DNA from: JAOUEA01 sp040882605
GTDB lineage: Bacteria; Actinomycetota; UBA4738; HRBIN12
Assembly: GCA_040882605.1 (NCBI GenBank)
Contig: JBBEAY010000002.1
Coordinates: forward strand, 124,001 to 188,000
Reading direction: 5' to 3'
Length of the DNA stretch: 64,000 nt
Part shown: in pieces, positions 23,992-33,015 of the stretch
How the letters are laid out: every line of letters starts with the position of its first letter
How positions within the stretch are numbered: the first letter of the stretch is position 1
The notes under the pieces: generated by a model
Databases searched by the model: none
Told to the model about the DNA's origin: nothing
What the model saw: the letters and a program-made list of their open reading frames with translations, nothing else
Made by a program: the position numbers and the translations under genes

Positions 23992-25428
23992 ATGCTGCCC
24001 CTCGATCCTGCGCCAGAGGACATGCGCGCGATGGGCCGGGCCGCGCTCGAGCACCTGATCGGGTTCATCGGCGGACTCGACGACGCGCCGGCCGACAACA
24101 TCGAGGGATCGATGGAGCTCGCCCGAGCTCTTCGCGCCGCACCTCCCGAGCACGGCGACGATTTCGACGAGCTGATGGACGAGGTCCTCGAGGCGATGTC
24201 GAAGGCGCGTGAGTATGCCGGGCCCGGGTACCTCGCGTACATCCCGGGCGGTGGCCTCTTCACGTCAGCGTTGGGAGAGTTCGTGGCTCGCGGTTACAAC
24301 CGGTTCGTGGGTCTGTGGCAGCAGGGACCGGCCGCGGTGGCGATCGAGGAGAACGTGACGCGGTGGCTCTGCGATCTTTTCGAGTACCCCGCCGGCGCCC
24401 AGGGTCTGCTCACGACCGGCGGCTCGCTCGCCAACCTGTCGGCGGTCGTCGCGGCGCGGCACACGAAGCTCGGTGAGGACTTCCGTGACGGCACCTACTA
24501 CGTGAGCGAGCATGCCCACGCGAGCGTGACGAAGGCCGCGACGATCGCGGGTTTTTCCCGATCGAACCTGCGGATAGTGCCGACCGATGCCGAGCTGCGC
24601 CTCGCGCCTGAGGCGTTGGGGGCGGCCGTGGCCGAGGACCGGCGCGCGGGCATGCGCCCGTTCATGGTGGTGGCCTCGGCCGGCACCACGAACACGGGTG
24701 CGATCGATCCGCTCGACGACGTCGCCGACGTCGCAACCGCTGAGGGGCTCTGGATGCACGTCGACGCCGCTTACGGCGGGTTCTTCCAGCTCACCGACCG
24801 CGGCCGCTCGTGGTTCCGGGGCATCGAACGCAGCGACTCGGTCACGCTCGATCCGCACAAGGGCTTGTTCCTGCCCTACGGCACCGGAGCGCTCGTCGTG
24901 CGAGACGGCGAGGCGCTTCGCGACGCCCACTTCGAGGGAGCGGCGTACCTACAGGATCTGCCGCCCTCGGGCGAGCTTCCCAACTACTCCGAGCATTCGC
25001 TCGAGCTCTCGCGTGAGTTCCGTGGACTGCGCGTGTGGTTCCCGCTTCGCCTGCACGGTGTGGAAGCGTTCCGCCAAGCGCTCGACGAGAAGCTCGACCT
25101 GGCCGCGTATCTTGCGGACGCGTTCGAAGACGACCCGAACGTGGAGCTCTGCTGGCAACCGCAGCTCACGGTGGTGGCCTTTCGTCTTTCTAGCCGGCTG
25201 TCTGGCCGGCTGCCTGGCCGTTCGGTGGGCAACGGCGACTCCGAGCGCCAGAAGGCGTTCCTCGATCGCATCAATGCGTCCAAGCGGGTGTTCCTGTCGA
25301 GCACGATGATCGACGGCGAATACGTGCTGCGCGCGTGCATCCTGTCGCACCGCACGCACAAGGATCGCATCGACGAGTGCATCGACATCGTGCGGAAAGC
25401 GGCGGTCGAGGTCGGCGGCGGGCGCTGA
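23992..25428 (+). CDS. PLP-dependent group II (aromatic/glutamate-type) decarboxylase
   Basis: 478 aa, likely leaderless ATG. It follows the DDC/TDC fold: GPGYLAYIPGGG, TTGGSLANLSAVVAAR, ASAGTTNTGAIDPLDDV, MHVDAAYGGFF, and the PLP-binding Lys in TLDPHKGLFLPYG. These enzymes decarboxylate amino acids (Tyr, Trp, Glu, Asp or diamino acids) to amines. The substrate cannot be assigned. Near the C-terminus a low-complexity insert (SRLSGRLPGR) is coded by a 12-bp imperfect tandem repeat at 25191-25226. Amine production next to an amine-catabolic region may be coincidental. It ends 13 bp before the glycosylase gene. Confidence 0.85.
   Translation: MLPLDPAPEDMRAMGRAALEHLIGFIGGLDDAPADNIEGSMELARALRAAPPEHGDDFDELMDEVLEAMSKAREYAGPGYLAYIPGGGLFTSALGEFVARGYNRFVGLWQQGPAAVAIEENVTRWLCDLFEYPAGAQGLLTTGGSLANLSAVVAARHTKLGEDFRDGTYYVSEHAHASVTKAATIAGFSRSNLRIVPTDAELRLAPEALGAAVAEDRRAGMRPFMVVASAGTTNTGAIDPLDDVADVATAEGLWMHVDAAYGGFFQLTDRGRSWFRGIERSDSVTLDPHKGLFLPYGTGALVVRDGEALRDAHFEGAAYLQDLPPSGELPNYSEHSLELSREFRGLRVWFPLRLHGVEAFRQALDEKLDLAAYLADAFEDDPNVELCWQPQLTVVAFRLSSRLSGRLPGRSVGNGDSERQKAFLDRINASKRVFLSSTMIDGEYVLRACILSHRTHKDRIDECIDIVRKAAVEVGGGR
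25191..25226 (+). repeat. Imperfect 12-bp tandem repeat in the decarboxylase gene
   Basis: Units tagccggctgtc, tggccggctgcc and a third partial unit are in frame and encode a Ser/Gly-Arg-Leu run. The run lies between conserved blocks, so it looks like a recent insertion. Confidence 0.75.
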
Positions 25429-25441
25429 GGGAGCAGAAGCG

Positions 25442-26278
25442 ATGCCTGAGATGCCGGAGGTGCAGGCGCTCGCGGAGCGGCTCGACGAGATCGTCGCCGG
25501 CGCGGCGCTCGACGCGCTCGACATGCTGCAGTTCTCGTCGCTGAAGACCTACGCTCCGCGTCCGGCAGAGGCGATCGGCCTCACGATCGGGGCGGTGTCA
25601 CGTCGAGGGAAGTATCTGGTGTTCGAGCTCGATGGAGGCATGCGGGTGCTTGTGCACCTCTCGCAGGGCGGGCGTGTCGACGTCGAGGCGCTGCCGAAGT
25701 CGACGAAGCCACGCGGCGCCGTCTTGCGGGTGCGCGCGCACGACCGCCCGAGCGTGCTCGTGAAGGAATTCGGCCACGAACGCAAAGCAGGGTGGTGGGT
25801 GCTGGCCGCCGACGACGAGGGGCCGCTCGAAAAGCTCGGCCCCGAGATCGTGAGCGACGAGACAGAAGTGCTGTTCCGCATGAGCGACGACACCCGGCGG
25901 GTGCACACGATCTTGCGCGACCAACGCACCGTGACGGGCGTCGGACGCGGCTACAGCGACGACATCCTTCACCGCGCGAAGCTCTCGCCGTACGCCTCGC
26001 TCGCGAAGCTCGACGCCGCCGAGCGGGATCGCTTGATCACGGCGACGCATGAGATCCTCGCTGAGGCGCTCGAGGTCGAGCGCGGTCGAAGCGGGGGACT
26101 GCCCACGAAGCTCGGCGACCACTTCACCGTGCACAACCGTTCGGGTGAGCCATGCCCGGTGTGCGGGTCCGACCTGCGACGCGTGAGCTACGAGTCACAC
26201 GAGGTCGTCTACTGCCCGGCATGTCAGACCGGCGGCAAGATCCTCGCCGACCGACGCATGAGCCGCCTGCTCCGCTGA
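25442..26278 (+). CDS. Formamidopyrimidine/endonuclease VIII-type DNA glycosylase
   Basis: 278 aa, ATG after GAGGGAG. MPEMPEVQALAE supplies the catalytic N-terminal Pro2 and Glu3 of the Fpg/Nei family. A helix-two-turn-helix region (VTGVGRGYSDDILHRAKLSPY) is followed by a zinc finger with four Cys (CPVCGSDLRR ... VYCPACQTGGKIL). It removes oxidised bases and nicks the strand. The PEMPE start and the C-terminal sequence fit the actinobacterial MutM2/Nei2-like branch, though I cannot choose between Fpg and Nei. It is probably transcribed with the decarboxylase. Confidence 0.88.
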   Translation: MPEMPEVQALAERLDEIVAGAALDALDMLQFSSLKTYAPRPAEAIGLTIGAVSRRGKYLVFELDGGMRVLVHLSQGGRVDVEALPKSTKPRGAVLRVRAHDRPSVLVKEFGHERKAGWWVLAADDEGPLEKLGPEIVSDETEVLFRMSDDTRRVHTILRDQRTVTGVGRGYSDDILHRAKLSPYASLAKLDAAERDRLITATHEILAEALEVERGRSGGLPTKLGDHFTVHNRSGEPCPVCGSDLRRVSYESHEVVYCPACQTGGKILADRRMSRLLR

Positions 26279-26280
26279 GG

Positions 26281-26286
26281 TAGGGT
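26281..26286 (+). promoter_or_regulatory. Putative leaderless promoter -10 box (TAGGGT) before 26293
   Basis: TAGGGT lies 6 nt before the ATG at 26293, immediately after the glycosylase stop codon. No ribosome site is visible. Confidence 0.45.
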
Positions 26287-26292
26287 TGACCG

Positions 26293-26838
26293 ATGCGACG
26301 TTTCCTCGGAGTCGCGACCGCGGCGGCGATGCTCTCCTCGATTTTCCTGGTGACCGCACCCCAGGTGTGGGCGTTGTCATGTGTCCCAGAAGATCTCGAC
26401 GCGCTCACGTTCCACGAGATGATCGATCAGGGAACGACGGGCAAGCAGCGCTACCCGATGATGATCCTCGGTGTCGCCTCGTCGATCGAGGATGTCGGAG
26501 GAGACCCCGACAGCGGCCGGACGATCGCTCGCCTCGACGTCGTGCAACACCCGGCCGGGTACGCGCCGATCGGATCGCGCGTTCGCTTCTGGCGCGAGTC
26601 GCCGGAAGAGTCAACGCTATACAGGTTCCAGTTCAAGGACGGTGGCCGCTACGTGGTGATCGCTCGACGACTCGACGACGCGTCGCTCGGCAACGTGGAG
26701 TCGGGCGCGGTGGCGTCGGTCGCGAGCGTGCCGTTCGCGATCGTGTCGGGAGGCCTGCTCACGATCGTGGGTGCGGGGGTGCTGCGACTGTTCGCGCCGG
26801 GATTCTGGCGCTACGACGCACGAGAGCCCAACCCCTGA
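26293..26838 (+). CDS. Secreted, C-terminally membrane-anchored protein of unknown function
   Basis: 181 aa. The N-terminus MRRFLGVATAAAMLSSIFLV is a signal peptide with a likely cleavage near VWALS. The extracellular part is about 110 residues and includes YPMMILGVASSIEDVG and RVRFWRESPE, resembling secreted OB-like repeats seen in actinobacteria. A hydrophobic segment (FAIVSGGLLTIVGAGVLRLF) anchors the C-terminus. It is convergent with the channel-like gene, 13 bp apart. The function is not known. Confidence 0.65.
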   Translation: MRRFLGVATAAAMLSSIFLVTAPQVWALSCVPEDLDALTFHEMIDQGTTGKQRYPMMILGVASSIEDVGGDPDSGRTIARLDVVQHPAGYAPIGSRVRFWRESPEESTLYRFQFKDGGRYVVIARRLDDASLGNVESGAVASVASVPFAIVSGGLLTIVGAGVLRLFAPGFWRYDAREPNP

Positions 26839-26851
26839 CGTCCGTGCTCTC

Positions 26852-27916
26852 TCAGCGGCGGGGGCGGAGCACGCCTCGGTCCGAGGACCACATCGCGTAC
26901 GGCGCGTCGGTGAGCTCGGCGAGCTCGAGCAGCACGGTGTCGTAGTTCACGCGCCAGCCCGCGAAGTCGCGCCATGCCTGATCTCGGTCGGGTCTGATCG
27001 CGACACCGGATCCGCCGAGGTCGTCCATGGCGTCTTCCCATTCTTGTCGAGTGATCGAGATGGCAGCATCGGGCGATGGCTGCGCATCGAAGCGGAAGCC
27101 GAACCCCCCGGCGATGCGCTGCAGCGACAGGTAGCCAGCACGGATGCAGATGTCGGCCTGCACGTCGTGGGGCGCGTCGATGCTCGAGATCGTGAGAGCA
27201 GCGCCGTCGAGCACGGCGCCGGCCGCGGTGACCCACGAGTGGTCGGTCTGGGGCGACCGGAAGAATGCGAGCGCAGAGAACGAGGTGTGCGTCTCCTCGA
27301 CGTCGACGAACCACCGTTCCCACTCGATCCAGACCTCGTGCAGCTCGGACATGCGCTCCAAGCGCCAGAATCGCAAGACCATCTCGACGCCCGAGGGCGG
27401 CTCGCCCGCGCGCACCGCGAGCGCAGTAACGCCCTGTTCGCGCCGGGAGAAGGCTGCGTTGATGCTCGGCAGGTATGTGATGAGCAGGGCTACGAGGAAC
27501 AGCCCGATCGCTGCCTCGGTGAACGAGACCATCATCAGCCAGAATTGACTCGGCCTCAGGAACCCGAGCGTGAACAACGAGGACCCCGACAGCTCCAGGG
27601 CCACCGAGGCGCTGGTCGCGCCGTCGAGTCCCCAGAAGATCGCCGCGTAGCCGAGGAACGTCAGGCTTATCCACGCGACCAGCAGTCCGAGTATGCCGAG
27701 GGGAGCGTAGGTGGCGAGCACACGATCGCGCCGCTCGAACGACATCGACGCCGGGGTGGCCAGGTCATAGACGCGCCGGAGCCCGGCGAACACCGCTCGC
27801 GTGATCGTCGACGTCGCCTCTCGCGGTATCACGACGGTCTTCACCGCGGAGATCAACGCAGCCGCCACGAGCACGAGCCCCACCGCGACCGAAGCGATGC
27901 GCAACGCCAGCTCCAT
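26852..27916 (-). CDS. Membrane protein with a degenerate potassium-channel-like pore loop
   Basis: 354 aa. The first 150 residues contain about four hydrophobic segments, including LRIASVAVGLVLVAAALIS, a second pair around GILGLLVAWISLTFLGYAAI, and FWLMMVSFTEAAIGLFLVALL. Between the later ones sits GSSLFTLGFLRP, reminiscent of a K+ channel filter (T-x-G-F) but not TVGYG. The remaining 200 residues are cytosolic. Upstream on the minus strand CAGCAT stands 6 nt before the ATG, so a leaderless transcript is likely. Ion specificity and function are open. Confidence 0.6.
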   Translation of the reverse strand: MELALRIASVAVGLVLVAAALISAVKTVVIPREATSTITRAVFAGLRRVYDLATPASMSFERRDRVLATYAPLGILGLLVAWISLTFLGYAAIFWGLDGATSASVALELSGSSLFTLGFLRPSQFWLMMVSFTEAAIGLFLVALLITYLPSINAAFSRREQGVTALAVRAGEPPSGVEMVLRFWRLERMSELHEVWIEWERWFVDVEETHTSFSALAFFRSPQTDHSWVTAAGAVLDGAALTISSIDAPHDVQADICIRAGYLSLQRIAGGFGFRFDAQPSPDAAISITRQEWEDAMDDLGGSGVAIRPDRDQAWRDFAGWRVNYDTVLLELAELTDAPYAMWSSDRGVLRPRR

Positions 27917-28011
27917 GCCGCGATGCTGTCAGACGGCGGGCAACGACGCTCGCGACTAGCGAGTCCTCGACGCGATCACGTGGGCCGCGCTCTGAAGCAC
28001 CAGGCCCGGAG

Positions 28012-29595
28012 TCAGGCCTCGACTGCGACCGGCACTTCTCCCGGCACCCTCACGACCACGGCATGACGCCCGGGTATGAACCGGTTCGCCACCACGGCCG
28101 CCGTGAGCAGCGCGAGCCCTGCGACGATCAGGGCGAGCCGGAACCCGCTCATGAACGCGTCACCGAACGCGCGACCGACCGCCGCCGCCTGGTCGGGTCG
28201 AAGGCCGAGCGCGCCGACGTCGAGCTGTCCGTGCCCTGCGGCCGACGAGATCGACGCCTGCTGCGACGCTGAGAGGCCGAGCCGGTCCAGGCTCGGCGCG
28301 AGCACCGCTTCGAGCCTCGTGAACAAGATCGTGCCGAACAGCGCGATGCCGAACACCCCGCCGACCTCGCGGCTCGTGTTAGTCATCGCCGAGCCGAGGC
28401 CGGCACGTTGCGGCCCGACCGAGTTCATGACCGTGGCCGTCATGGGCGCCATCGTCGAGCCCATGCCGTGGCCCATGATCGCGAACAGCACCCCCATGAC
28501 CCAATACGGCGTGTCGGCCGTGATGAGCGAGAGCGCGACGAGCCCCCCGCCCGCGAGGATCAGTCCGTAGGTCATCGGCGCCCGCGACCCATGCTTCGAA
28601 GCGTAGCGGCCGGAGTTCGGCGCGGTCACGACGATCATCAACGTCATCGGCAGGAACCGCACACCGGTCTCGAACGCCGAATATCCACGCAGGAACGGGT
28701 TCTGCATGAACAGGCTGAGGAAGAAGAATGTCGCGAACATGCCGAGCGACACCGAGAACGCGACGAGGTTGCCAGCCGAGAACTCCGGGATGCGGAAGAA
28801 CGACAGCGGCATCATCGCGTGCGGGTTGCGGCCTTCCCATGTGAGGAAGGCGACACCGAGCAGCCCACCTCCCACGAGTCCGGCGATGATGATCGGGTCG
28901 CTCCAGCCGCGCTGGTTGGCCTCGATCAGGGAGTAAGTGAGGGCGAACAGCGTCGCGGTGCCGAGCGCCAGGCCGACGACATCGAGGCTGCGCGCCTCCT
29001 CGGAGCGGGACTCACGCACGGTACGTGTCGCGACCACGAAGGCCACGATGCCGATCGGCACGTTGAGGAAGAACACCGATTCCCAGCCAAGATGCTCGAC
29101 CATGTAACCGCCGAGCGTGGGGCCGAGCGCGAGCGCCAGGCCCGACACACCTGCCCACAGGCCGATCGCCTTAGCCCGCTCGTGCGGTGGGAACGTCACC
29201 GTGAGGATCGACAGTGTGCCCGGCATCAGCAGGGCGGCGCCGATGCCCTGTACCGCCCGCGCGCCGATCAGCTCCAGGCTGCTCGACGCGAGCCCGCACG
29301 CGAGCGACGACAGAGTGAAGACCGCGAGGCCCGTCAGGAACACACGCTTGCGCCCATAGCGATCGCCGAGGATGCCACCGGTGAGCAGTAGCGAGGCGAA
29401 GGCGAGCACGTAGCCGTCAACGATCCACTGCAGGTCGGAGATGCTCGCGCCGAGCTGTTGGTTGAGCGTGGGCAACGCCACGTTCACCACGGTGTTGTCG
29501 ATCATCACCATCGCAAGCGCGAAGCACATCGTGAGCAGCACGATCACTTTTTCGCGCGCGTTCTCACCTTCGAAGCCGAACAGCCCCACGGGCAC
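28012..29595 (-). CDS. DHA2-family MFS drug/proton exporter
   Basis: 527 aa with about 14 membrane segments. The DHA2 signatures are present: MIDNTVVNVALPTL in TM1, DGYVLAFASLLLTGG in TM2, motif A GDRYGRKRVF, and GPTLGGYMVEHLGWESVFFL (motif C). It resembles EmrB/QacA-type exporters. GTG 29595 is used; a second GTG lies two codons on. It is followed by no co-directional gene within 90 bp. The substrate is unknown; DHA2 exporters usually give resistance to hydrophobic toxins. It is encoded next to, but not overlapping, a DrrAB-type ABC exporter. Confidence 0.88.
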   Translation of the reverse strand: MPVGLFGFEGENAREKVIVLLTMCFALAMVMIDNTVVNVALPTLNQQLGASISDLQWIVDGYVLAFASLLLTGGILGDRYGRKRVFLTGLAVFTLSSLACGLASSSLELIGARAVQGIGAALLMPGTLSILTVTFPPHERAKAIGLWAGVSGLALALGPTLGGYMVEHLGWESVFFLNVPIGIVAFVVATRTVRESRSEEARSLDVVGLALGTATLFALTYSLIEANQRGWSDPIIIAGLVGGGLLGVAFLTWEGRNPHAMMPLSFFRIPEFSAGNLVAFSVSLGMFATFFFLSLFMQNPFLRGYSAFETGVRFLPMTLMIVVTAPNSGRYASKHGSRAPMTYGLILAGGGLVALSLITADTPYWVMGVLFAIMGHGMGSTMAPMTATVMNSVGPQRAGLGSAMTNTSREVGGVFGIALFGTILFTRLEAVLAPSLDRLGLSASQQASISSAAGHGQLDVGALGLRPDQAAAVGRAFGDAFMSGFRLALIVAGLALLTAAVVANRFIPGRHAVVVRVPGEVPVAVEA

Positions 29596-29660
29596 CCCTT
29601 CTCGATCGCGTTGCTAGGGGTCTCGAACGCCGGGCCGCGCGCAGATGTTCCGCGTGAGGG

Positions 29661-30521
29661 TCAGTCGAGCTTGCGGTAAAGCCGAACCGCGAGCGGCACG
29701 AAGACGATCAGCAGCCCCACGATCCACAGGACCGACTTCAGCAGCAGACCCTCGAACGTGTCGATCGGCAGCCCTGTGTCTGAGTCCAGGATGCCGATCT
29801 CGCCGAGCGAGAGATACCTGGCGAGGTCGCACCAAATCGTGACTGGGTTGTTCTCGGCGACCGGCTGTAAAAACGACGCCATGCCGGCCACCGGCACGAA
29901 CGCCGAGCTCAAGAACACGACCGGGAAGACCCACGTGAAAGATGCGGCCTGCACGGCCTCGACTTGCTTCAGCGCGAGGCCGATGCACGCCGAGATCCAC
30001 GAGAACGCGAAGCCGACCGTCAGCACCAACACCACCACACCCAGCGCAGGGACGAGCCCGTTCTCGAAGCGGAAGCCGACCAGGTAGCCGATGCCGATGA
30101 CGACCGTGACCAACACGAAGTTCTTCATGAGGTCTGAGGTGGTGCGGCCGACCAGCACGGCCGACCGGGCCATCGGGAGCGAGCGGAACCGATCGATGAT
30201 GCCCTTCTTGAGATCCTCCGCCAACCCGATGGCGGTCGTGGTCGCCCCGAAGATCGCGTTCTGCACGAAGATGCCCGGCATCAGGAACAACACGTAGTCG
30301 ACCGGCAGATCGGCGAGCTGGTTCTCGTAGATGTAGCGGAAGAGCAGCACGAACATGACGGGCTGCACCAGCTCGAAGATGAACACCGTCGGTACGCGGG
30401 TGAGCGTCACGAGATTGCGCCTTGCCACCAGGAGGCCGTCGTTCAAGGCGAGCGCGACACGAGCGCTGACGCCGGCGGGAGCCCTTCGGTCGGTCGGAGC
30501 CTGCTGCAGGGTCGCGCTCAC
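29661..30521 (-). CDS. ABC-2 type exporter permease, DrrB-like
   Basis: 286 aa with six hydrophobic segments and the ABC-2 pattern (FIFELVQPVMFVLLFRYIYE, EDLKKGIIDRFRSLPMARSAV). GTG starts in a GTGA overlap with the ATPase gene, so the subunits are made together. Such pairs export lipids, polyketides or drugs. A short cytosolic N-terminus precedes TM1. Confidence 0.87.
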   Translation of the reverse strand: MSATLQQAPTDRRAPAGVSARVALALNDGLLVARRNLVTLTRVPTVFIFELVQPVMFVLLFRYIYENQLADLPVDYVLFLMPGIFVQNAIFGATTTAIGLAEDLKKGIIDRFRSLPMARSAVLVGRTTSDLMKNFVLVTVVIGIGYLVGFRFENGLVPALGVVVLVLTVGFAFSWISACIGLALKQVEAVQAASFTWVFPVVFLSSAFVPVAGMASFLQPVAENNPVTIWCDLARYLSLGEIGILDSDTGLPIDTFEGLLLKSVLWIVGLLIVFVPLAVRLYRKLD

Positions 30522-31525
30522 GCGTCCTTCTTCCTTCTGCGCCTGCGCGAAGCAGGCGTGACATCGGCGTCGCCGTCGCTCTCGGCGCCGCGGCCCGTGA
30601 GGGACAGGAACACGTCGTCGAGCGTCGGGCGGTGCAGGGCGATGTCGGCCACCCAGATCTTGCCCTCATCGAGTCTGCGCACGCTGTCGCGCAGCGCAGC
30701 GAAGCCGTCGCTGCCCACAGGGATGCGCATCAGACGGGCATCTTCGTCGATGGTGGGCGCGCCCGCACCGACCCCCGTGAGAGCCGCGGACACGCGGGGC
30801 AGATCGGCTCGATCGTCGACGTGCAGCTCGAGCACTTGACCGCCGATCTGATCCTTCAGCTCGTCGGATGTGCCCTCGGCGATCACAGTGCCGACGTCGA
30901 TCACGGCGATGCGATCGGCGAGCTGATCGACTTCGTCGAGGTATTGCGTGGTGAGCAGCAGCGTCGTGCCCTCGCTCTGCAGCTCGCGGATGAAGTCCCA
31001 CACATCGATGCGGCTGCGAGGGTCGAGGCCGGTCGTCGGCTCGTCGAGGAACAAGACGTCGGGGCGGCCCACGAGGCTGGCCGCGACATCGAGCCGGCGA
31101 CGCATGCCGCCCGAGTACGTCTTGGCGGCACGGTCGGCGGCGTCGGAGAGCCCGAAGCGCTCGAGCACCTCGCCGCCCCGGCGCCGAGCTTCGGCCTTGG
31201 GCAGGTGGTAGAGCCGCCCGACGAGCTCCAGGTTCTCGAGACCCGTGAGGTTCTCGTCGACAGCGGCGCTCTGGCCGGCGAGCCCGATGCGGAAGCGCAG
31301 CTCCTCGGCGTCGCGCACGACGTCGAGGCCGTCGACCTCTGCCCGTCCGGCCGTCGGGGTCAGCAGCGTCGTGAGGATGCGGACGCCCGTGGTCTTGCCG
31401 GCGCCGTTCGGTCCGAGCAGGCCGAAGACCGTGCCCTTGTACACCTCGAGGTCGATGCCCTTGAGCGCCTCGACCTCGCCGAAGCGTTTGGCGAGCTGCT
31501 CGGTGCGGATGATCGGAGAGGCCAT
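30518..31525 (-). CDS. ABC exporter ATP-binding protein, DrrA-like
   Basis: 335 aa. Walker A GPNGAGKTTGVRIL, the signature TYSGGMRRRLDVAASLVG and Walker B VLFLDEPTTGLDPRSR are intact; the C-terminal 110 residues are the DrrA-type extension, ending in a basic tail (SRRRRRKKDA). ATG 31525 is 55 bp from the divergent MBL-rhodanese start. TATGGT lies 8 nt upstream on the minus strand, so the two genes share a very short bidirectional promoter region. Confidence 0.9.
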   Translation of the reverse strand: MASPIIRTEQLAKRFGEVEALKGIDLEVYKGTVFGLLGPNGAGKTTGVRILTTLLTPTAGRAEVDGLDVVRDAEELRFRIGLAGQSAAVDENLTGLENLELVGRLYHLPKAEARRRGGEVLERFGLSDAADRAAKTYSGGMRRRLDVAASLVGRPDVLFLDEPTTGLDPRSRIDVWDFIRELQSEGTTLLLTTQYLDEVDQLADRIAVIDVGTVIAEGTSDELKDQIGGQVLELHVDDRADLPRVSAALTGVGAGAPTIDEDARLMRIPVGSDGFAALRDSVRRLDEGKIWVADIALHRPTLDDVFLSLTGRGAESDGDADVTPASRRRRRKKDA

Positions 31526-31567
31526 GCCCCTTCACCATATCGGCGAGTTGCAACATCGCCACCTGGG

Positions 31568-31573
31568 TATCGT
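31568..31573 (+). promoter_or_regulatory. Putative leaderless promoter -10 box (TATCGT) before 31581
   Basis: TATCGT followed by 7 nt and GTG at 31581. No Shine-Dalgarno sequence is present. Confidence 0.5.
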
Positions 31574-31580
31574 CGCCCCT

Positions 31581-32978
31581 GTGTTCCTGCATCAGTTCCA
31601 CCTAGAAAGCTTGGGTCACGCGTCGTACCTGATCGGAGACGAGTCGACCGGCAAGGCGCTCGTGCTCGATCCGCAGCGCGACGTTCGCCTCTACTTCGAG
31701 GTGGCCCGCGAACACGGATCGCGCATCGCATTTGCGATCGATACCCACGGGCACAACGACTACCTCTCGGGCATCTCCGAGATCGCCGCGCGGGCGCCGG
31801 GACTCGCTGTCCTTGCTTCGGCCGAGGGGAAGTTCGGGTACGGGCATCGTCCGGTGAAGGACGGCGAGGTCGTCGAGATGGGCGATGTGGCCTTCGAGGT
31901 GATGCACACCCCCGGCCACACACCCGAGCACGTGAGCCTGCTGGTGCGCGACCGGGCCGTCGGCGAGGACCCCGCCGTGCTGCTGTCGGGCGGCGCTCTG
32001 CTCGTCGGTGACGTCGCCCGCCCAGACCTGCTCGGCGGCGCCGCGCAGACGCGCGACAGCGCCGCAGCCATGTGCGAGATGCTGCAGACGAAGATCCTGG
32101 AGCTGCCAGACCACGTGGAGGTGTTTCCGACCCATGTGGCGGGGTCTCTCTGCGGAGCCAACATCGGCGCGCGTCTGTCGACCACGATCGGGTACGAACG
32201 CCGCACGAACCCGATGTTGAAGCGCCTCACGAGCGAAGACATCTTCGTGCGCGAGTGCATGGATCTGCAGGATCTTCCCGCTGTGCCTCCTTACTGGAAG
32301 CGCATGCGCCCCGAGAACATGGCGGGCCCCCCGCTCCTCGGCATGCTGGCCGAGCCGCCCGCCCTCGACGTCGAGCAGGTCGCGGAGGTCCAGGCCAAGG
32401 GCGCCCTCGTGCTCGACACGCGCCAGCCCGAGTCGTTCGCGGGTGGCCACGTTCCCGGCGCGGTCAACGTCGGTCTCGGCGGCTCGTTCTCGACGTGGGC
32501 AGGCACGATCCTGCCCGACGGCGCCGATGTGGTGCTCGTACTCGATCGCGCCGACGATCTGTGGGAAGCCACCTGGCAGCTCCTGCGCATCGGCTACCGG
32601 CCGCCCGTCGGTTGGCTCAGCGGGGGCATGGCCGACTGGCGAACGTCTGGGCACCGGATCGTGACGCTCGATCAGCTCTCGGTGCACGAGGCTCGCGACC
32701 GCGTCGCGAATGGCGAGCTCATGCTTCTCGACGTGCGCCAACCGGGGGAGTGGCGTGAGGGCCACGCCGAAGAGGCGACGTTCCTGACGGCGGCGGAGCT
32801 CCCGTCGCGACTCGCCGAAGTACCGCGCGATCGTCCCGTTGCGGTGGTCTGCGGCAGCGGCTTCCGTTCGTCGGTGGCCACGAGCCTGCTCGTGGCCAAC
32901 GGTCGCGACGCGGTCACGGTCGTCGGCGGCATGACCGCATGGAAGGCGGCAGGCCTCCCCATCGTTCCTGAACCTTGA
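31581..32978 (+). CDS. Metallo-beta-lactamase / double rhodanese protein (persulfide-dioxygenase-like)
   Basis: 465 aa from a leaderless-type GTG (VFLHQFHLESLGHASYL). The N-terminal half is an ETHE1-like metallo-beta-lactamase: DTHGHNDYLSG, HTPGHTPEH, GDVARPDL and PTHVAGSLCG. In the first motif the usual final His is Tyr. Two rhodanese domains follow. The first (about 275-360) has no Cys in its loop; the second (about 375-460) has the active-site Cys in VVCGSGFRS. The protein likely handles glutathione, mycothiol or other persulfides, converting sulfane sulfur to sulfite or thiosulfate. The sulfur-relay genes are far away at 50 kb. Confidence 0.85.
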   Translation: MFLHQFHLESLGHASYLIGDESTGKALVLDPQRDVRLYFEVAREHGSRIAFAIDTHGHNDYLSGISEIAARAPGLAVLASAEGKFGYGHRPVKDGEVVEMGDVAFEVMHTPGHTPEHVSLLVRDRAVGEDPAVLLSGGALLVGDVARPDLLGGAAQTRDSAAAMCEMLQTKILELPDHVEVFPTHVAGSLCGANIGARLSTTIGYERRTNPMLKRLTSEDIFVRECMDLQDLPAVPPYWKRMRPENMAGPPLLGMLAEPPALDVEQVAEVQAKGALVLDTRQPESFAGGHVPGAVNVGLGGSFSTWAGTILPDGADVVLVLDRADDLWEATWQLLRIGYRPPVGWLSGGMADWRTSGHRIVTLDQLSVHEARDRVANGELMLLDVRQPGEWREGHAEEATFLTAAELPSRLAEVPRDRPVAVVCGSGFRSSVATSLLVANGRDAVTVVGGMTAWKAAGLPIVPEP

Positions 32979-32999
32979 GTTGACATCGCTACCTCATCG

Positions 33000-33015
33000 T
33001 GGCTACATGTAGCCA
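33000..33015 (+). promoter_or_regulatory. 16-bp perfect palindrome over the vapB start (putative autoregulatory operator)
   Basis: TGGCTACATGTAGCCA reads identically on both strands and ends in the first base of the antitoxin ATG. TTGACA at 32980-32985 and TACATG at 33004-33009 (18 bp spacing, 5 nt before ATG) form a good promoter, so the palindrome covers the -10 box. This is what is expected for toxin-antitoxin autorepression. Confidence 0.65.

Noticed and set aside
26771..28066. Plus-strand open frame (431 codons) across the channel-like gene
   Set aside because: Composition is Arg/Glu/His-rich without motifs; the opposite strand encodes a protein with membrane segments and a promoter-like box.
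33000..33015. TGGCTACATGTAGCCA as a restriction or recombination site
   Set aside because: Its place on the -10 box and the start of a toxin-antitoxin operon makes an autoregulatory operator far more likely.
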